64,000 nucleotides of DNA from JBECKR01 sp040235415 (GTDB taxonomy: Bacteria; Acidobacteriota; Polarisedimenticolia; Polarisedimenticolales; Polarisedimenticolaceae), in assembly GCA_040235415.1 (NCBI GenBank), contig JBECKR010000278.1:1-64000 (forward strand), given 5' to 3'. Positions 14,973-27,500 of the stretch are shown in pieces (within the stretch, counting starts at the first letter, position 1; every line of letters begins with the position of its first letter). The notes under the pieces are model-generated. The model saw only the letters and a program-made list of their open reading frames with translations, searched no databases and was not told the DNA's origin. Both the position numbers and the translations under genes were made by a program.

Positions 14973-17675
14973 CTAGACGCCTCCGCACGCTGCGAGGCCC
15001 CGGCGGGCGGCCGCCGTCGCCGGGTGATCGTCTCCGAGGGTCGCCGAGAGATGGTCGAGCGCCTCGCGATAGGCGATCCTCGCGGCGTCCCGATCGCCCC
15101 CCGCGAACCGGGCGTCGGCGAGCGTCGCCTTGGCGAGGCCGATCAGATAGGATGGCGTGCCGGGCTCGACGAAATCCTCCGCGATCTCGATCGAGCGCCC
15201 CGCCGCCTTCGCGGCCGCAGCCTCGTCGCCGAGCGCCAGGTCCGATCGCGCCAGGCCGTTTTCGGCGAAGACGAACATGCTGAGGCGGGAGTGGCGCTTC
15301 TCGAAGATCTCCACGACCGAGGCGAACCGATCCTTCGCGGTCCGCGCGTCTCCCTTCGCGAGGGCCAGCCGGCCCTGGTAGAAGGTCATCTGGACCTTCC
15401 GGAACGCGTCGGGATGCGGGCCTTTGAGGAGCGGTCCCAGCGTTTCGAGCTGCGCTTCCGCCCGGCCGAGGTCCCCCTTCGCGATGTACAGGTCGGCGAG
15501 CTCGAGCATCGCGTCGGTCTCGATGCGCTCCTCGTGCCGCGCGCGCGCGGTCCGGATGGTCTCCTCGTAGAGCGGCTCGGCTTCGTCGTAGCGCGCGAGC
15601 TGGAACAAGACGGCGGCGTGATTGTAGGTCACGGACGGAGCGATCCCGTCGGCGCCCTCGATCGACCGCCGGAGCTCCACGGCCCGCCGGCAGAGCGGCT
15701 CCGCTTTCGCGATGTTCCCCTCGTAGTGAACGAGCGACCAGTTGTTGCAGGTATCGGCCGCGAGCAGCGTGTCGTCCCGGCCGGCGCGGCTCAGCTCGTC
15801 CATCAGCTCGGCGTATGCGGCATCGGCCTCGCGGCTCTCGCGGGCGAGATAGTGGCCGTAGGCGAGGACCCCCAACGCGTCGATCCGTTCCGAGACGGCC
15901 GGGACGGGAACGGTGTCGAGGATCGTCAACCCGGCTGCAGCGTCGCGTTTCATGGCCTCCGCGTCTTCCGTGTAGAAGCCGAACGTCCCCCGATCGATCA
16001 AGCACTCGGCGCGTTGGAGCGCGTGAAGGGAGTCGTCGGGAAGACCTTCGAGCGCCCGCGTGATCAGAGCTCTCGCCTCGTCCTGCCGGTTCTTGTTCAT
16101 CCGCAAGACGGCGAGGGGGCAAAGGGTCCGCGCGAGCAATGCGGGGTCGCCCGATCGACCGGCGAGCGCGGCGGCGCGCTCGAGCACCGGGGTCGCCTTC
16201 TCGTAGCTCTCCATGCCCATGTACTGCTCGCCGATGGCCACGAGCATCTCCGCTTGTACCGGCTCGTTGCCCGCGTACTCTTTGTCGATCAGCGCTTCGC
16301 CCTTGGCCAGAAGCTCGTCGGGCGTGCGAGACGGCCCGGGAGAGGAGGCCACGCCGAGCAGATACCCCACGAACTCGCGGGCCGCGGTGGCCCGGGCCAT
16401 CTGCGCTTTCGCCTCGTCCCGCTGGAGCCGCGCCTCGCGCGCCTGCCACGCGATGGCGGCCGTGAACGCCGCTGCCGCGGCGACGGCGATCACGCCGGCC
16501 GCGAAGGCGGCCGGATGACGGCGGACGAGCTTCGCGGTTCTATAGGGGAGCGTGTCGGGACGCGCGCTCACCGGCTCGTGCCGCAGGTAGCGCCGTAGGT
16601 CGTCGGCGAACGCCTCCACCGACGGGTAGCGCTCCTCCGGTCGCTTGCGCAGCGCAAGCGCGGCGATGTTGTCGAGGTCGCCGCGAAGCGCGGACGCGCG
16701 CTTGCCGTAAGGCGATGCAGCCGCCAGCACCGACATCGGCTTTGGCTCCCGCTCGACGATCGCGCGGACCCAATCGGCCGGGGTGGTGGGGAACTCGCCG
16801 GCCGGATGCCGACCCGTGAGCAGCGCGCACAGGAGCACGCCCAAGGCGTAGGTGTCCGTGGCCGTCGTGAGATCGCCGCCCGTCACCTGCTCCGGGGCCG
16901 CGAACTCGGGCGTCAGCGCGGACTCGCCGACGCGGGTCACCGTGGCCGGCCCGTCCGGGTCGGGCTCGATCAGCTTCGCGATGCCGAAATCGAGAAGTCG
17001 CGCGCGACCGTCGCTATCGACGAGCACGTTTTGGGGTTTCAAATCCCGGTGGACGATCAAGTTCGCGTGCGCGTGGGCGACCGCGTCCGTGACCTCGAGG
17101 AACAGTCGGATCCGCTCGGCGATCCCGAGGCCGCGCGATTCGCAGTAGCGATCGATGCGCTCGCCGTCGACATACTCGAGCACGATGTACGGCTGGCCGA
17201 GCGGTGACACGCCGGCGTCGATCATCCGGGCGATGTTCGGATGCCGCAGCCGGGCCAGGATGCTCCCCTCACGTCGAAACCGTGCCTCGCCTTCCTGGCC
17301 GATCAGGCTGGCGTTCAGCAACTTCAAGGCGGCCTGTCCTGAAAAGCGCCCGTCGCTGCGATCTGCCAGCCAGACCGTTCCCATCCCGCCCTGTCCGAGG
17401 GGGGCTCTCAACGTGTAGGCTCCGACCACCAGACCGCGGAGGGACGCGCCGGAGGGCGGCGCGACGGCAGGACGTTCGAGAAACCGATCCCGCGCGAGCT
17501 CGTCGTGCCGCGCGAGCAAACGCTCGACGTCGTCGGCCAGCGGACCGTCCTCGACGCGTAGACGCTCGAGCCACGCCGAGCGAGCCTCGCCGTCGAGCTC
17601 CAGCGCCTGGTCGAGGAGCCGGCTGAGGCGGAGCCAGTCGTCCCTGCCGAACGAGGGAAACGGCGCGTCGCTCAA
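14973..17675 (-). CDS. Pkn-type Ser/Thr kinase with TPR sensor domain
   Basis: This 900-residue receptor kinase has a cytoplasmic kinase domain (about 84-360) with the glycine loop GQGGMGTVW, the catalytic loop HRDLKPQN (about 208) and DFGIAK. One transmembrane helix (about 388-410, FAAGVIAVAAAAAFTAAIAW) and a long periplasmic TPR region (about 430-900) follow. It should phosphorylate cytoplasmic proteins in response to something bound by the TPR domain. The start is TTG at 17675: this TTGA overlaps the stop of the ECF sigma gene, the arrangement of translational coupling, and LSDAPFP follows. A longer frame to 17759 would run inside the sigma gene. The operon is sigma factor then kinase, divergent from the giant secreted protein. 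Confidence 0.87.
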   Translation of the reverse strand: MSDAPFPSFGRDDWLRLSRLLDQALELDGEARSAWLERLRVEDGPLADDVERLLARHDELARDRFLERPAVAPPSGASLRGLVVGAYTLRAPLGQGGMGTVWLADRSDGRFSGQAALKLLNASLIGQEGEARFRREGSILARLRHPNIARMIDAGVSPLGQPYIVLEYVDGERIDRYCESRGLGIAERIRLFLEVTDAVAHAHANLIVHRDLKPQNVLVDSDGRARLLDFGIAKLIEPDPDGPATVTRVGESALTPEFAAPEQVTGGDLTTATDTYALGVLLCALLTGRHPAGEFPTTPADWVRAIVEREPKPMSVLAAASPYGKRASALRGDLDNIAALALRKRPEERYPSVEAFADDLRRYLRHEPVSARPDTLPYRTAKLVRRHPAAFAAGVIAVAAAAAFTAAIAWQAREARLQRDEAKAQMARATAAREFVGYLLGVASSPGPSRTPDELLAKGEALIDKEYAGNEPVQAEMLVAIGEQYMGMESYEKATPVLERAAALAGRSGDPALLARTLCPLAVLRMNKNRQDEARALITRALEGLPDDSLHALQRAECLIDRGTFGFYTEDAEAMKRDAAAGLTILDTVPVPAVSERIDALGVLAYGHYLARESREADAAYAELMDELSRAGRDDTLLAADTCNNWSLVHYEGNIAKAEPLCRRAVELRRSIEGADGIAPSVTYNHAAVLFQLARYDEAEPLYEETIRTARARHEERIETDAMLELADLYIAKGDLGRAEAQLETLGPLLKGPHPDAFRKVQMTFYQGRLALAKGDARTAKDRFASVVEIFEKRHSRLSMFVFAENGLARSDLALGDEAAAAKAAGRSIEIAEDFVEPGTPSYLIGLAKATLADARFAGGDRDAARIAYREALDHLSATLGDDHPATAAARRGLAACGGV

Positions 17676-18235
17676 AGGGAGTTCCTTCCGAGCGCGCCGT
17701 GCAGGTAGATCCTGGCTTTGGTCCAGTCGCGCTGCACGGTGCGGACCGAAACATCCCACATCCGGGCGATTTCCTCGAACGAGAAACCGCAGAAGAACTT
17801 GAGCTCGACCACCTCGGCCAAGCGCGGCTCGAGTCCGGCCAGCTCGTCGAGGGCGGCACCGATCTGCGCGAGCTCGGGTCGCCCTTCGCCCGACGCCTTC
17901 ATCGACTCGTCGATCGGAGTGAAGACGAACTCGCCGCCGCGCTTGAGGGCCTTTCGGTTCCGAACGTGATCGATGATCAGGCCACGCATCGCTCGAGCCG
18001 CGTAGGCCATGAATCGGGCGCGGTCGGGGAAGACGGCATTCTCCCGGCGGGACAGGTCGAGATACGCCTCGTGCAGCAACGTCGTCGTGCCGAGCGTCGC
18101 GAGGGACGACCGGCGCGCGAGCTGCGCCCTGGCCAGCCGATGAAGCTCCTCGTAGAGCAGCGTGAACAGCGCGTCGGCTGCGGAGTCATCGCCCTCCTCC
18201 GCGTTGGCGATCAGGGTAGCCACCGACTGGTCCAT
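17672..18235 (-). CDS. ECF RNA polymerase sigma factor, kinase-associated type
   Basis: This 187-residue sigma factor has region 2 with FMAYAARAMRGLIIDHVRNRKALKRGG (core and -10 contacts). Region 4 has LAEVVELKFFCGFSFEEIARMWDVSVRTVQRDW, a helix-turn-helix for -35 recognition. The LLHEAYL and KRGG signatures mark the group of ECF-like sigma factors found beside Pkn kinases in Acidobacteriota and Planctomycetes. The ATG at 18235 begins the conserved domain. The open frame continues to 18409 without family similarity. It is upstream of and coupled to the kinase, which may control its activity by phosphorylation in place of an anti-sigma factor (inferred). Confidence 0.88.
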   Translation of the reverse strand: MDQSVATLIANAEEGDDSAADALFTLLYEELHRLARAQLARRSSLATLGTTTLLHEAYLDLSRRENAVFPDRARFMAYAARAMRGLIIDHVRNRKALKRGGEFVFTPIDESMKASGEGRPELAQIGAALDELAGLEPRLAEVVELKFFCGFSFEEIARMWDVSVRTVQRDWTKARIYLHGALGRNSL

Positions 18236-18568
18236 GCCGGAATTCCCGTTCCCCGCGGCCTTGATGGCGGTGATGCTACCACATGACAAGGACCTCCTCG
18301 GGACGGTGCCGAATTCGTTCGACGAGCTCACCAGGTAGATCGAATTCCGCCCGGCAAACCCGACACGAGCCGCTATCTGCGGACCGAGATCGGCAGCACC
18401 GCAGCGCATCCCGTGTCGCTTTTGCCCCTTCCTTTCCGATTATTGATTGGTGAGGGTTCAACTCGGCTCGGCGCCCGCGGTTTTCAACGCCGCAACCGCC
18501 CGGCACGCGGGATTCCCGGACCACGACTTCCGTGCCAAGCGACCTCGCTCGGGCCTCGGGGGGATGCC
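18236..18568 (+). other. Divergent intergenic region between sigma factor and giant secreted protein
   Basis: These 333 bases must hold promoters for both directions. I see no convincing sigma-70 boxes for either gene. A GGGGGGA ribosome-binding site lies just before 18569. It is a natural place to look for a promoter of the adjacent ECF sigma factor. Confidence 0.35.
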
Positions 18569-21500
18569 ATGAAGAGATTTCCATCGCGCTGCTTGGCCGC
18601 CGCCACCTTCCTGACCCTGATCTCCGCGGGACCGCCGACGCGGTCCACGACGCCCGACGCCGTGGTCGACGTCTCACTCGCCGTAGGCTACCAGGGGCAG
18701 GCGGACATCGTCGTCGATCCGGCCGATCCCGATGCGCTCGTCGTCGTCGGGGCCGACGACCGCGGAACCGGCCCGACCGCCTGGTCCTCGGTCAACGGCG
18801 GCGCCAGCTTCTCCGCCACCGCCTTGCCACTTACCTACGACGCGCACACGTTCGCCGAGGGCGCCGAGGCGACCGTCGCGATCGACCGGAACGGCATCTG
18901 GTATGCGGCCTACGAGGTCCACGACCTGAACCTGGGCAGCCCGATCGACAGCTCGCTCGCCGTCGCCCGTTCCCTCGACGGCCTGGTCTGGGAGGCCTTC
19001 GCGCTCGTCGTGGACAATCGCGGCGTCGGCGCCGAACCGAGCGTCGAGACGCCGGACGTCGCGGTCGATCCGTTGCCCGGCGGCTGCACCTCGTACGGCG
19101 GCCGGCTGCAGCTGGTCTGGGTCCGGAAGTCCGGCACCGACCGCGCCATCTATCGTTCCTACTCCTCGACGGGTGGCTCGACCTGGGCCACCCCGGCGAA
19201 GATCAACGACGGCACGTCGGGAGCGGAAGACGTGTGGCGGCCGCGCGCAGTGATCGGCCCACAAGGCATCGTATACGCCGCCTGGCTCGACGACCTGCAA
19301 AAGACGATCGTCGTCGACCGCTCGACCAACGGCGGCGTCGGTTTCGGTCCGGACGTCAATGCGGCAACGGTGACCCTCGGCTGCGGCGCAGGCGACTGCG
19401 GAGACGATCTCGGCTGCAGCGGCGGGGCGCTCCACGGGTCGACGCCCGCGCTGGCGGTCGACACCAGCTGGACCTCGAGGCGTGGCACGGTCTACGTCGC
19501 GTTCGCCGACGAGCCGGGCTCGGACGGCCTCGACGTGCTGGTCACGTCGTCGGCCGACGGCGGCGCCAACTGGTCCACCCCCGTGCAGATCCCCTCCGAT
19601 GCCACGCGGCAGCAATACGGCCCGGCTTTGGCCGTCCACCCGACCGACGGCTCGGTGCACGCCCTGTGGTATGACCGGCGCGCGGACTCTGCCGGGCCGG
19701 ATTGCGAGACCGAGACCTGGCATGCGCTGTCCACCGACGGCGGGGCCGCCTGGACCGACGAGACGGTGATCTCGACCGCTCCGTCGGACTACAGCGGCGA
19801 CCCGCGCGGCGAGGGGGCACACACCGCGCTAGCCGCAGCGGGCGGGCGCGTGTACGCCGTATGGACGGACAAGACCGGCACGGACCACGAGATCGCGCTG
19901 GCCCGGATCGCGCACGCCGGCGGGACGCTGGTACGCGGCGGGCACATCGGAGGCGACACGACGTGGTCGGCGGTCGACGGGCCGTTCATCGTCACCGGCG
20001 ACCAGACGATCGACGCCGGGGTGACGCTGACGATCGAGGCCGGCGCCGAAGTGCGCTTCGCCGCCTGCGACGACACGAACACCGGCCTCGACGGCAACCG
20101 GATCGAGGTCATCGTCGAGGGGACCCTGGATCTCGCCGGAACGTCCGGCAACGAGGTGCTTCTGCAGAGCGGCAGCCCGACGCCGCACAAGGCGGACTGG
20201 TACGGGCTGCGCTTCCAGAACACGACGGACAGCAGCGACTCGACGCTGACCTTCGCCACGATCCGGCACGCGGAGTACGGGATGCGTCTGAGCGGCTCGT
20301 CGCCGACGCTGACGGACGCCACGATCGAGCTCGCCAGCGTGAGCGGCATCGAGGGCTCGGCGCGCAGCGGGGTGCCGTTCTCGCCGACCCGCGTCACCGT
20401 CGACGACGCCGGAGTCGGCGTCAACCTGAGCGGCGGGGTCAGCGGGACCTGGACCGACGTGACGATCGAGAACGGCACCGGACACGGCGGGACGATCAGC
20501 GGTGGGAGCCTCGACCTGCGCCTCGTCGGGATGAGTGTGCTCGACAACGCCGGCGGCGGGTTGATCACCAGTCTCTCCGGCGGCACGCTCGAGGTCATCC
20601 TCTCCGAGTTCAACGGCAACGGTGCCGCCGGGGCGGGACTGACGGTCAACGGGACGGGAACGCGCACGCTGGTGGCCAACGACTACGAGAACAACGCCGG
20701 GGACGGGCTGGAGCTCAACGACGACTCGTCGGTTTGGCCCTCGGCTCCCGTCTACTACAGCAACTTCATCGGCAACGGGGCGATGGCCGTGCGCATGGAA
20801 CCGGGCTCCCTTCCCGCGGACGCGCGGCGCAACCACTGGGGCGCCCTCGACGCCGAGATGGGCAGCTATCCCGCCGATGTCTCGGGGATCTGGGACATCC
20901 ACGACGACGCCGCGCTCCGGCACGTCGACTTCCGCGAGAACCAGGCCTCCGCGCTGGCCAACGATCTCGACCTGCAGTCGTATCTCGCCATCCCCGCCGC
21001 GATCAACGACAACGAGACGGTGATCTACGGCGGCGCGGTGGCCCGCGGAGGGATCCTCAAGGTCGAGGTCTCGACCGACGGCGGCTCCACCTGGGCCGAC
21101 GCCACGGTGGACGGCGCCGCGTTCTCCTACCCCTGGGCGCCGACGCCCGGGGTGTACACGGTGATGAGCCGTGTCACCGACGGCCTGGGCGCGCTGGAAT
21201 CCGTGCCTGACCAGCAGGTCGTCACCGTCAGCGCCGGGCCCACGCTCTCCGGAACGCTGCTGGCCGATGAGACCTGGTCGGGTGGTCCGATCGTGCTGGA
21301 GGGCGACGTCGTCGTCCCGGCCGGGGTCACGCTGACCATCGACCCCGGAACGACGGTGTACGCGCGGTACCTGACGGACAGCACCTACGGTGGGCTCGAC
21401 CCGTCGCGGATCGAGATCATCGTGCAGGGCGTGCTGGCCTCGAACGGCATGCCCGGCAACGAGGTGGTCTGGGATTCGTCGCGTGTGACGAGCGGCGCCC

Positions 21501-24500
21501 AGAAAGGAGACTGGTACGGCATCCGCTACCTGGACACGACGACCGACGCGCTGTCGATCGTCCGGTCCACCGACCTGGCCCACGGGGTCAACGGGATCAA
21601 GCTGGAGAACGCCGCCCCCGACGTCATCGACAGCACGATCGCCGACTGCTCGGGGGACGGCCTCAGCGGGACCAGCGGCGCGCTGGCCAAGCCCCTGTGG
21701 ACACTCGACGGAAACTCGATCCAGAACAACGACGGTGACGGGGTGGACGTCACCGGCGGGACGCAGGTTCGGGTCCTGGGCGCGACGGTCACCGGGAACG
21801 GCCAGCGCGGGCTGAGCATCAACGCCAACACGCACGTCGTCACGGTGACCGACGCGACGATCTCGGCCAACGGAACCACGGGGCTATGGGTCGGCTCGGG
21901 GGGCACGGGGTTCCGACTGCTGGACTCGACGATCGACGGAAACGGCGGCGACGGTGTGTTCGTCAGCGTCGGCGGCACCGAGATGCGGCTCGAGCGCCTG
22001 ACGGTCAGCAACAACGGACTGAACGGCATCGAAGTCGCCAACGGCACCACCCTGGTCTTGCTCAAGTCGACGATCAGCGGCAACGAGCGCGGTCTGCGCG
22101 TCGGGACCCCGCGTCTGGTCGCCGCGTACGATTCGATCACGGACAACGACGGCAATCTGACGTCGGGCTACATGGGCGCGGGCATCTACGTCGACGCCGG
22201 GACCGGCGCGCCGGGCAGCATCGGGATGAGCGACATCGACAGCCCCGTCGACTACGAAGCCTACCTGGCGAGTCCGCGCGCGCTCGAGGCGCGCCGCAAC
22301 TACTGGGGCGCGACGACGACGACGAACATGAACGGCGCCGGGTTCCCCGCGGACCTGGTCGAGTTCCGAGACATCAACGACGAGGGCTCCGTGGGCGTGC
22401 TGGACTACGATAACTGGGCTCCCGCCTCCGTCTCCGGCTCGGCGCCTGGCGACGAGGCGGCGCACATCACGTGGCCCGGCGACTCGGCCACGCTGAACGT
22501 GACCAGCGTCGTCGTCACCGGTGTGGCCTATGCCCGGGACGGCATCGACCGCGTCGAGGTGTGCGCCCGGCAGGCCGGGGATCCAGCGTGCGGCGACGGG
22601 GCCGGCAACACGCCGTTCGGCGTGGTCACCGGCAAGGAGGCCTGGACGTTCGACTGGTTCCCCGCCGCCTCCGGCACCTGGTTCCTCCAGGTGCGCGTCG
22701 TCGACGACAACCAGGTCAAGTCGACGCCCGCGGAGACGATCGGCTACGACGTCAACCTGCTGGGGGCGATGGTCACCGGACCGCTGGCCATCTCCGGGCC
22801 GATCATCGCCGACCAAACCTGGTCCGGTGACATCGAGCTGAGCGGAGACGTGATCGTCGAGGCCGGGCAGACGCTGACCCTCCAGCCGGGCACGACCGTC
22901 AAGGCGCGGGCGCTGGTCGACGACCGCCTCGGCGGCGAGGACGCCTCGCGCGTCGAGCTGATCGTGCACGGCAACCTCGTCACGCAGGGGACGGGCGGCT
23001 CTCCCGTGACCCTGACCTCCACCCGGGTCGTCCCCGAACGGCGCGACTGGTACGGCGTACGGTTCGAGAACAGCAGCGACGCGTCGCTCAACGACATGGC
23101 CTGGACGAACATCGACGCCGGTTGGGACGGGATCGAGTTCCGCGACACCTTCGCCGCGCTCGACGAGGTCTCCAGCAGCAACAACTACCGCTACGGCCTG
23201 GACCTGTCGAGCTCGACCGCGGCGTTTCCCGCCAGTGCCACGATCAGCGGCGGCTCGTTCCTGAACAACGGCAGTTTCGGCATGTACCTGTACGCGCTGC
23301 ACGGCACGTGGACCCTGGGCGGCGTCGAGATCGGCGACAACGATTCGTACGGGCTGTACGTCTACACCTGCAACGGCGACGGCCCGCTGACCTTCGACGG
23401 CGTGAACGTCCATCACAACGCGAGCTACGGAATCTACCTCTACAACTGCTTGCGCCCGCTCGACCTGCTCGGCTCGAGCATCGATTCGAACTCCGGCACC
23501 GGCTTCTACGCCAGCTATGCCCAGCGGACCGACGTGCGCGCGACCAGCTTCACGAACCAGACCGGGACCGCCTTGTGGCTCAACGGCCCGGGGGAGCTGA
23601 AGCTGTCCAAAAGCACGTTCTCCGGCAACCGGCAGAACGTCTACGTCGACGGCGGCAGCGGCCCGGAGAGCATCGTGTTCAACGAGTTCGGGCCGTGGAC
23701 GGATGTGAACGAGCCCGGTGTGCGGTTCACCGGAGCGGCGTCGCCGGCGCGGGACCTGCACTTCAACAACCTGCGTGAGTACGCCACGGGCGCGGCCGAC
23801 ATCATCCTGAGCAACGCCGCGGCCGGCGGCGTCAACGCCCGGGTCAACTACTGGGACCCGGACACGACGACGGAGATGCACGACAACCCGTACCCGTCGG
23901 ACATCAGCAGCATCGAGGACGTCGACGACAACCCGGCCTGGGGGCGCGTCGACTGGCGCGCGAACCGCGCGTCGCAGGTCGATCTGTCACCGTCCCAGAA
24001 TTGCGGGTTCACCAGCCCCGTGGATGGCGACCTGCTCACCGGTGTGGCGTTCACGCTCCGGGGCGCCGCCGCGGCCGACACCGGCATCCAGCTCGTCGAG
24101 ATCTCCACCGACGGCGGCTCGACCTGGAACCCGGTCTCGACCGGCGCCGAGGTCTGGACGTATGACTGGACTCCGCCGGGGTCCGGAAACTACGACCTGG
24201 CCTGCCGCGTCACCGACAACGACTCGATGGTCCAGGCAGCGCCCACGACGATCAACGTCGACGTCAACGCCGCGAGCGTCACGACGTCGGGAACGTTGAC
24301 CGGCGACGAGACCTGGTCCGGCGTGGTCGTCTTGACCGGGGACGTCGTCGTGCCCACCGGGATCACGCTGACGGTCGACGAGGGCGCCACGGTCAAGGCC
24401 ACGCCGCAGTCCGACGACCGGTTCTCCGGGGTGGACTCGTCCAGGATCGAGCTGATCATCCAGGGCACCCTCGACCTCCAGGGCTCGCCGTCCTTGCCCG

Positions 24501-27500
24501 TGACGTTCACCTCCGACCGCACCGCCCCCGCGGTGCCCACCGCCGGCGACTGGTACGGGATCCGCCTGACCGACACGGCGGACAGCGCGTTCCCGATCCA
24601 CGACGCGATCATCGAGGCCGCCGTGCGCGGGATCTGGAGCTACCCGGGCTCGCATCAGGACGTGATCGACTGCACCGTGCGCGACGTCACGGACGACGGA
24701 ATCCACATGGAGTTCGGCTCCGGCGTGCGCGACGTCGCCGATCCGGGGATCGAGATCACCGGCAACACGGTGGAGCGCACGGGAGCCGGGCACTACGGCA
24801 TCTACCTCTACCGCGCCGGCAGCCAGGCGAGCTGGAACGACGCGGTACACCAGGTGTCCGGCAACACGATGGACGACAACGGAAGCTACTCGATCTACGT
24901 CTACGCGAGCAACGCCGAGCGCACCGAAGCCAAGAACAACGTGCTCTCCGACGCGGCCACGGGTGTGCTCGTCCAGGGCAGCAATACCACTTCCTACACC
25001 AACCGCGTCGAGATCACGGGAAACCAGGTCACGGGTGCTACGGGAGAGGCGCTGTACAGCCTCTACAGCCGCGACGTCCTGATCGACGGCAACAGCGTGA
25101 CCGGTGGCGGCACGGGGATCCACCTCTACAACGTCGCCGACGGGCGGGTCGTGAACAACACGCTCAGCGGTGGTACGTCCAACGGCATTTTCCTGTCGGC
25201 ACTGAGCGCGAAGATGACCGTCCTCCGCAACACCGTCACCGGCTACGGCGGCAACGCGCTCGTCGCCACCGGGCTCTCGAGCCTCGTCGCGCTGTACAAC
25301 ACGTTCGACGGCACGACGCAGGACGCCCTGCAGATCTCACCGCCCAACGTCAACGCCGTGTCCCGGATCCACTGGAACAACATCCAGGGCAGCGCCACGG
25401 GCTACGACTTCGACCTCACCACGGCCACGGGCGCGGACGCCAAACGCAACTACTGGGACGCGACGAACGCCGAGATGATCGCCGAGGGTTATCCGGCGGA
25501 GATCAGCGAGATCCACGACATCGCCGACAACGCCGCTCTCGGTCGCGTCGACTACCGTGGCGTGGAAACCGGTCCCGTCACCACCGCGGTGAGCCTCGAA
25601 AGCCGGTTCGTCTGGCCGTTCGACGGCGACAGCATGAGCCGCAGCACGATCACGCTCGAGGGCACGGCCTACGCCGATCCGGGCGTGCAGCTGGTCGAGG
25701 TCTCCACCGACGGCGGCTCGACCTGGCTGCCGGCCACGGGGAAGGACTTCTGGACGTTCTCGTTCACGCCGGTCGCCGACGGGCCGCAGCAGTTCCGCTG
25801 CCGCGTGACCGACGACGACGGCAACGTGGAGGTCATCCCGGACGTCATCAGCGTGACGTTCGACAGCGCGCTTCCGACGACGGAGGGAACGCTGGCCGGG
25901 AACGAGACGTGGAGCGGATCCTCGCCGATCCTGCTCACCGGCGACGTCATCGTTCCCGCCGGGACCACGCTGACCATCGATCCCGGCACGACTCTTCTGG
26001 TCCAGCCGCTGGCCGACAACCTGCACGGCGGAGTGGACCCCTCCCGCATCGAGCTGGTCGTCCAAGGCACCCTCGACCTGCAGGGGACCGCGATGTCTCC
26101 GGTCACGTTCCGCTCGTCCGCGCCGACGCCGGCCGCCGGCGACTGGTACGGCATCCGGCTGACCGACACCGCGGACAGCACCGTGACGCTCCACGATCTC
26201 GTCGTCGAGTACGGGGTACGCGGCATCTGGACCTCCCCCGGGTCGCACCCTGACGTCGTCGACTGCACCGTGCGCCACATGACCACCGACGGGATCTACA
26301 TCGAGTTCGGCGGGAACCCGCGGGACGTGAGCGATCCGGGGATTCAGATCTCGGGCAATACGGTCGAGCACACGGGGATGTACAGCTACGGTATCTACCT
26401 CTACCGCAACGGAGGCCTGTCGAGCTGGAACGACGCCGTTCATGAGGTGTTCGGCAACACCACGAACGACACCGGGTCCTACGCCATCTACCTTTCCCCG
26501 AACAATGCCGAGTCGACCCTGGTCCGCGACAACACCGTCTCGGGCACCAGCATCGGGATCGGCGTCGTGGGGAGCAACACGACCTCGTACGCCAACCGGG
26601 TCGAGCTCACCGGGAACCACGTCTCCGGGGCGACGCAGCAGGGCCTGTACCCCTCCTACGGCCGTTCGGTGTTGATCGAGAACAACACCGTCAGCGGCGG
26701 AGGCACGGGCATCTACACCTATAACGTGGTGGCCGCGCGTATCGTGAACAACGCGTTGACCGGCGGCACGGCCGACGGGATCTACCTGACCAACAATGTT
26801 CCCTTTTCCGACATCACGGCACACCGCAACACGATCTCCGACTACGGCGACGACGGGATCTTCTCGGGCGTGCGGTCGCTGACCGCGCTGTACAACACGA
26901 TCTCCAACTCCACCGGGGACGCGATCGAGATTTCCTCGCTCGAATCCGCCTCGGCGCCGCAGCTGCACTGGAACAACATACAGGGCAGCGGTGGGTACGA
27001 CACGCGCCTGGACACGGGCATCCGGGCCGACGTCCGGCGCAACTACTGGGCCGGGACCAACGGCGAGATGCTCGCCGAGGGCTACCCCGCGGAGATCAGC
27101 GAGATCTACGACATCGCCGACGACACGACCCGCGGGCGGGCGGACTACCGTGGCGTCGAGGCAAGCCCGCTCAGCGACGCCGTGAGCCTGGAGAGCCGGT
27201 TCGTCTGGCCGTTCGACGGCGATACGCGCAACGGGAGTGCGATCACGATCGAGGGCACGGCCTACGCCGACGCCGGCGTGCAGCTCGTCGAGGTCTCCAC
27301 CGACGGCGGGACCAGCTGGCTTCCGGCCAGCGGAGCGGACTACTGGACCTTCCCGTTCACGCCGAGCGTATCCGGGCCACAGGAAATCCGCTGCCGGGTC
27401 ACCGACGACTACGGCATGGTCGAGACGACGCCCGACGTGATCACCGTCGACTTCGACCTCACGCTACCGACGCTCGAGGGCACGCTGCCCGGGAACGAGA

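Noticed and set aside
18413..18568. Upstream extension of the giant gene to 18413
   Set aside because: The extension is Arg/Gly/Pro-rich and would bury the signal peptide that begins at 18569 after a ribosome-binding site.
21884..23881. Long minus-strand frame opposite the giant beta-helix gene
   Set aside because: Its Val/Arg/Asp-biased composition mirrors the repeats of the plus-strand gene, and it has no start signal or family pattern.
26991..27185. Short plus-strand frames inside the giant gene
   Set aside because: They are out-of-frame shadows with Thr/Arg/Ala bias from repeated codons.
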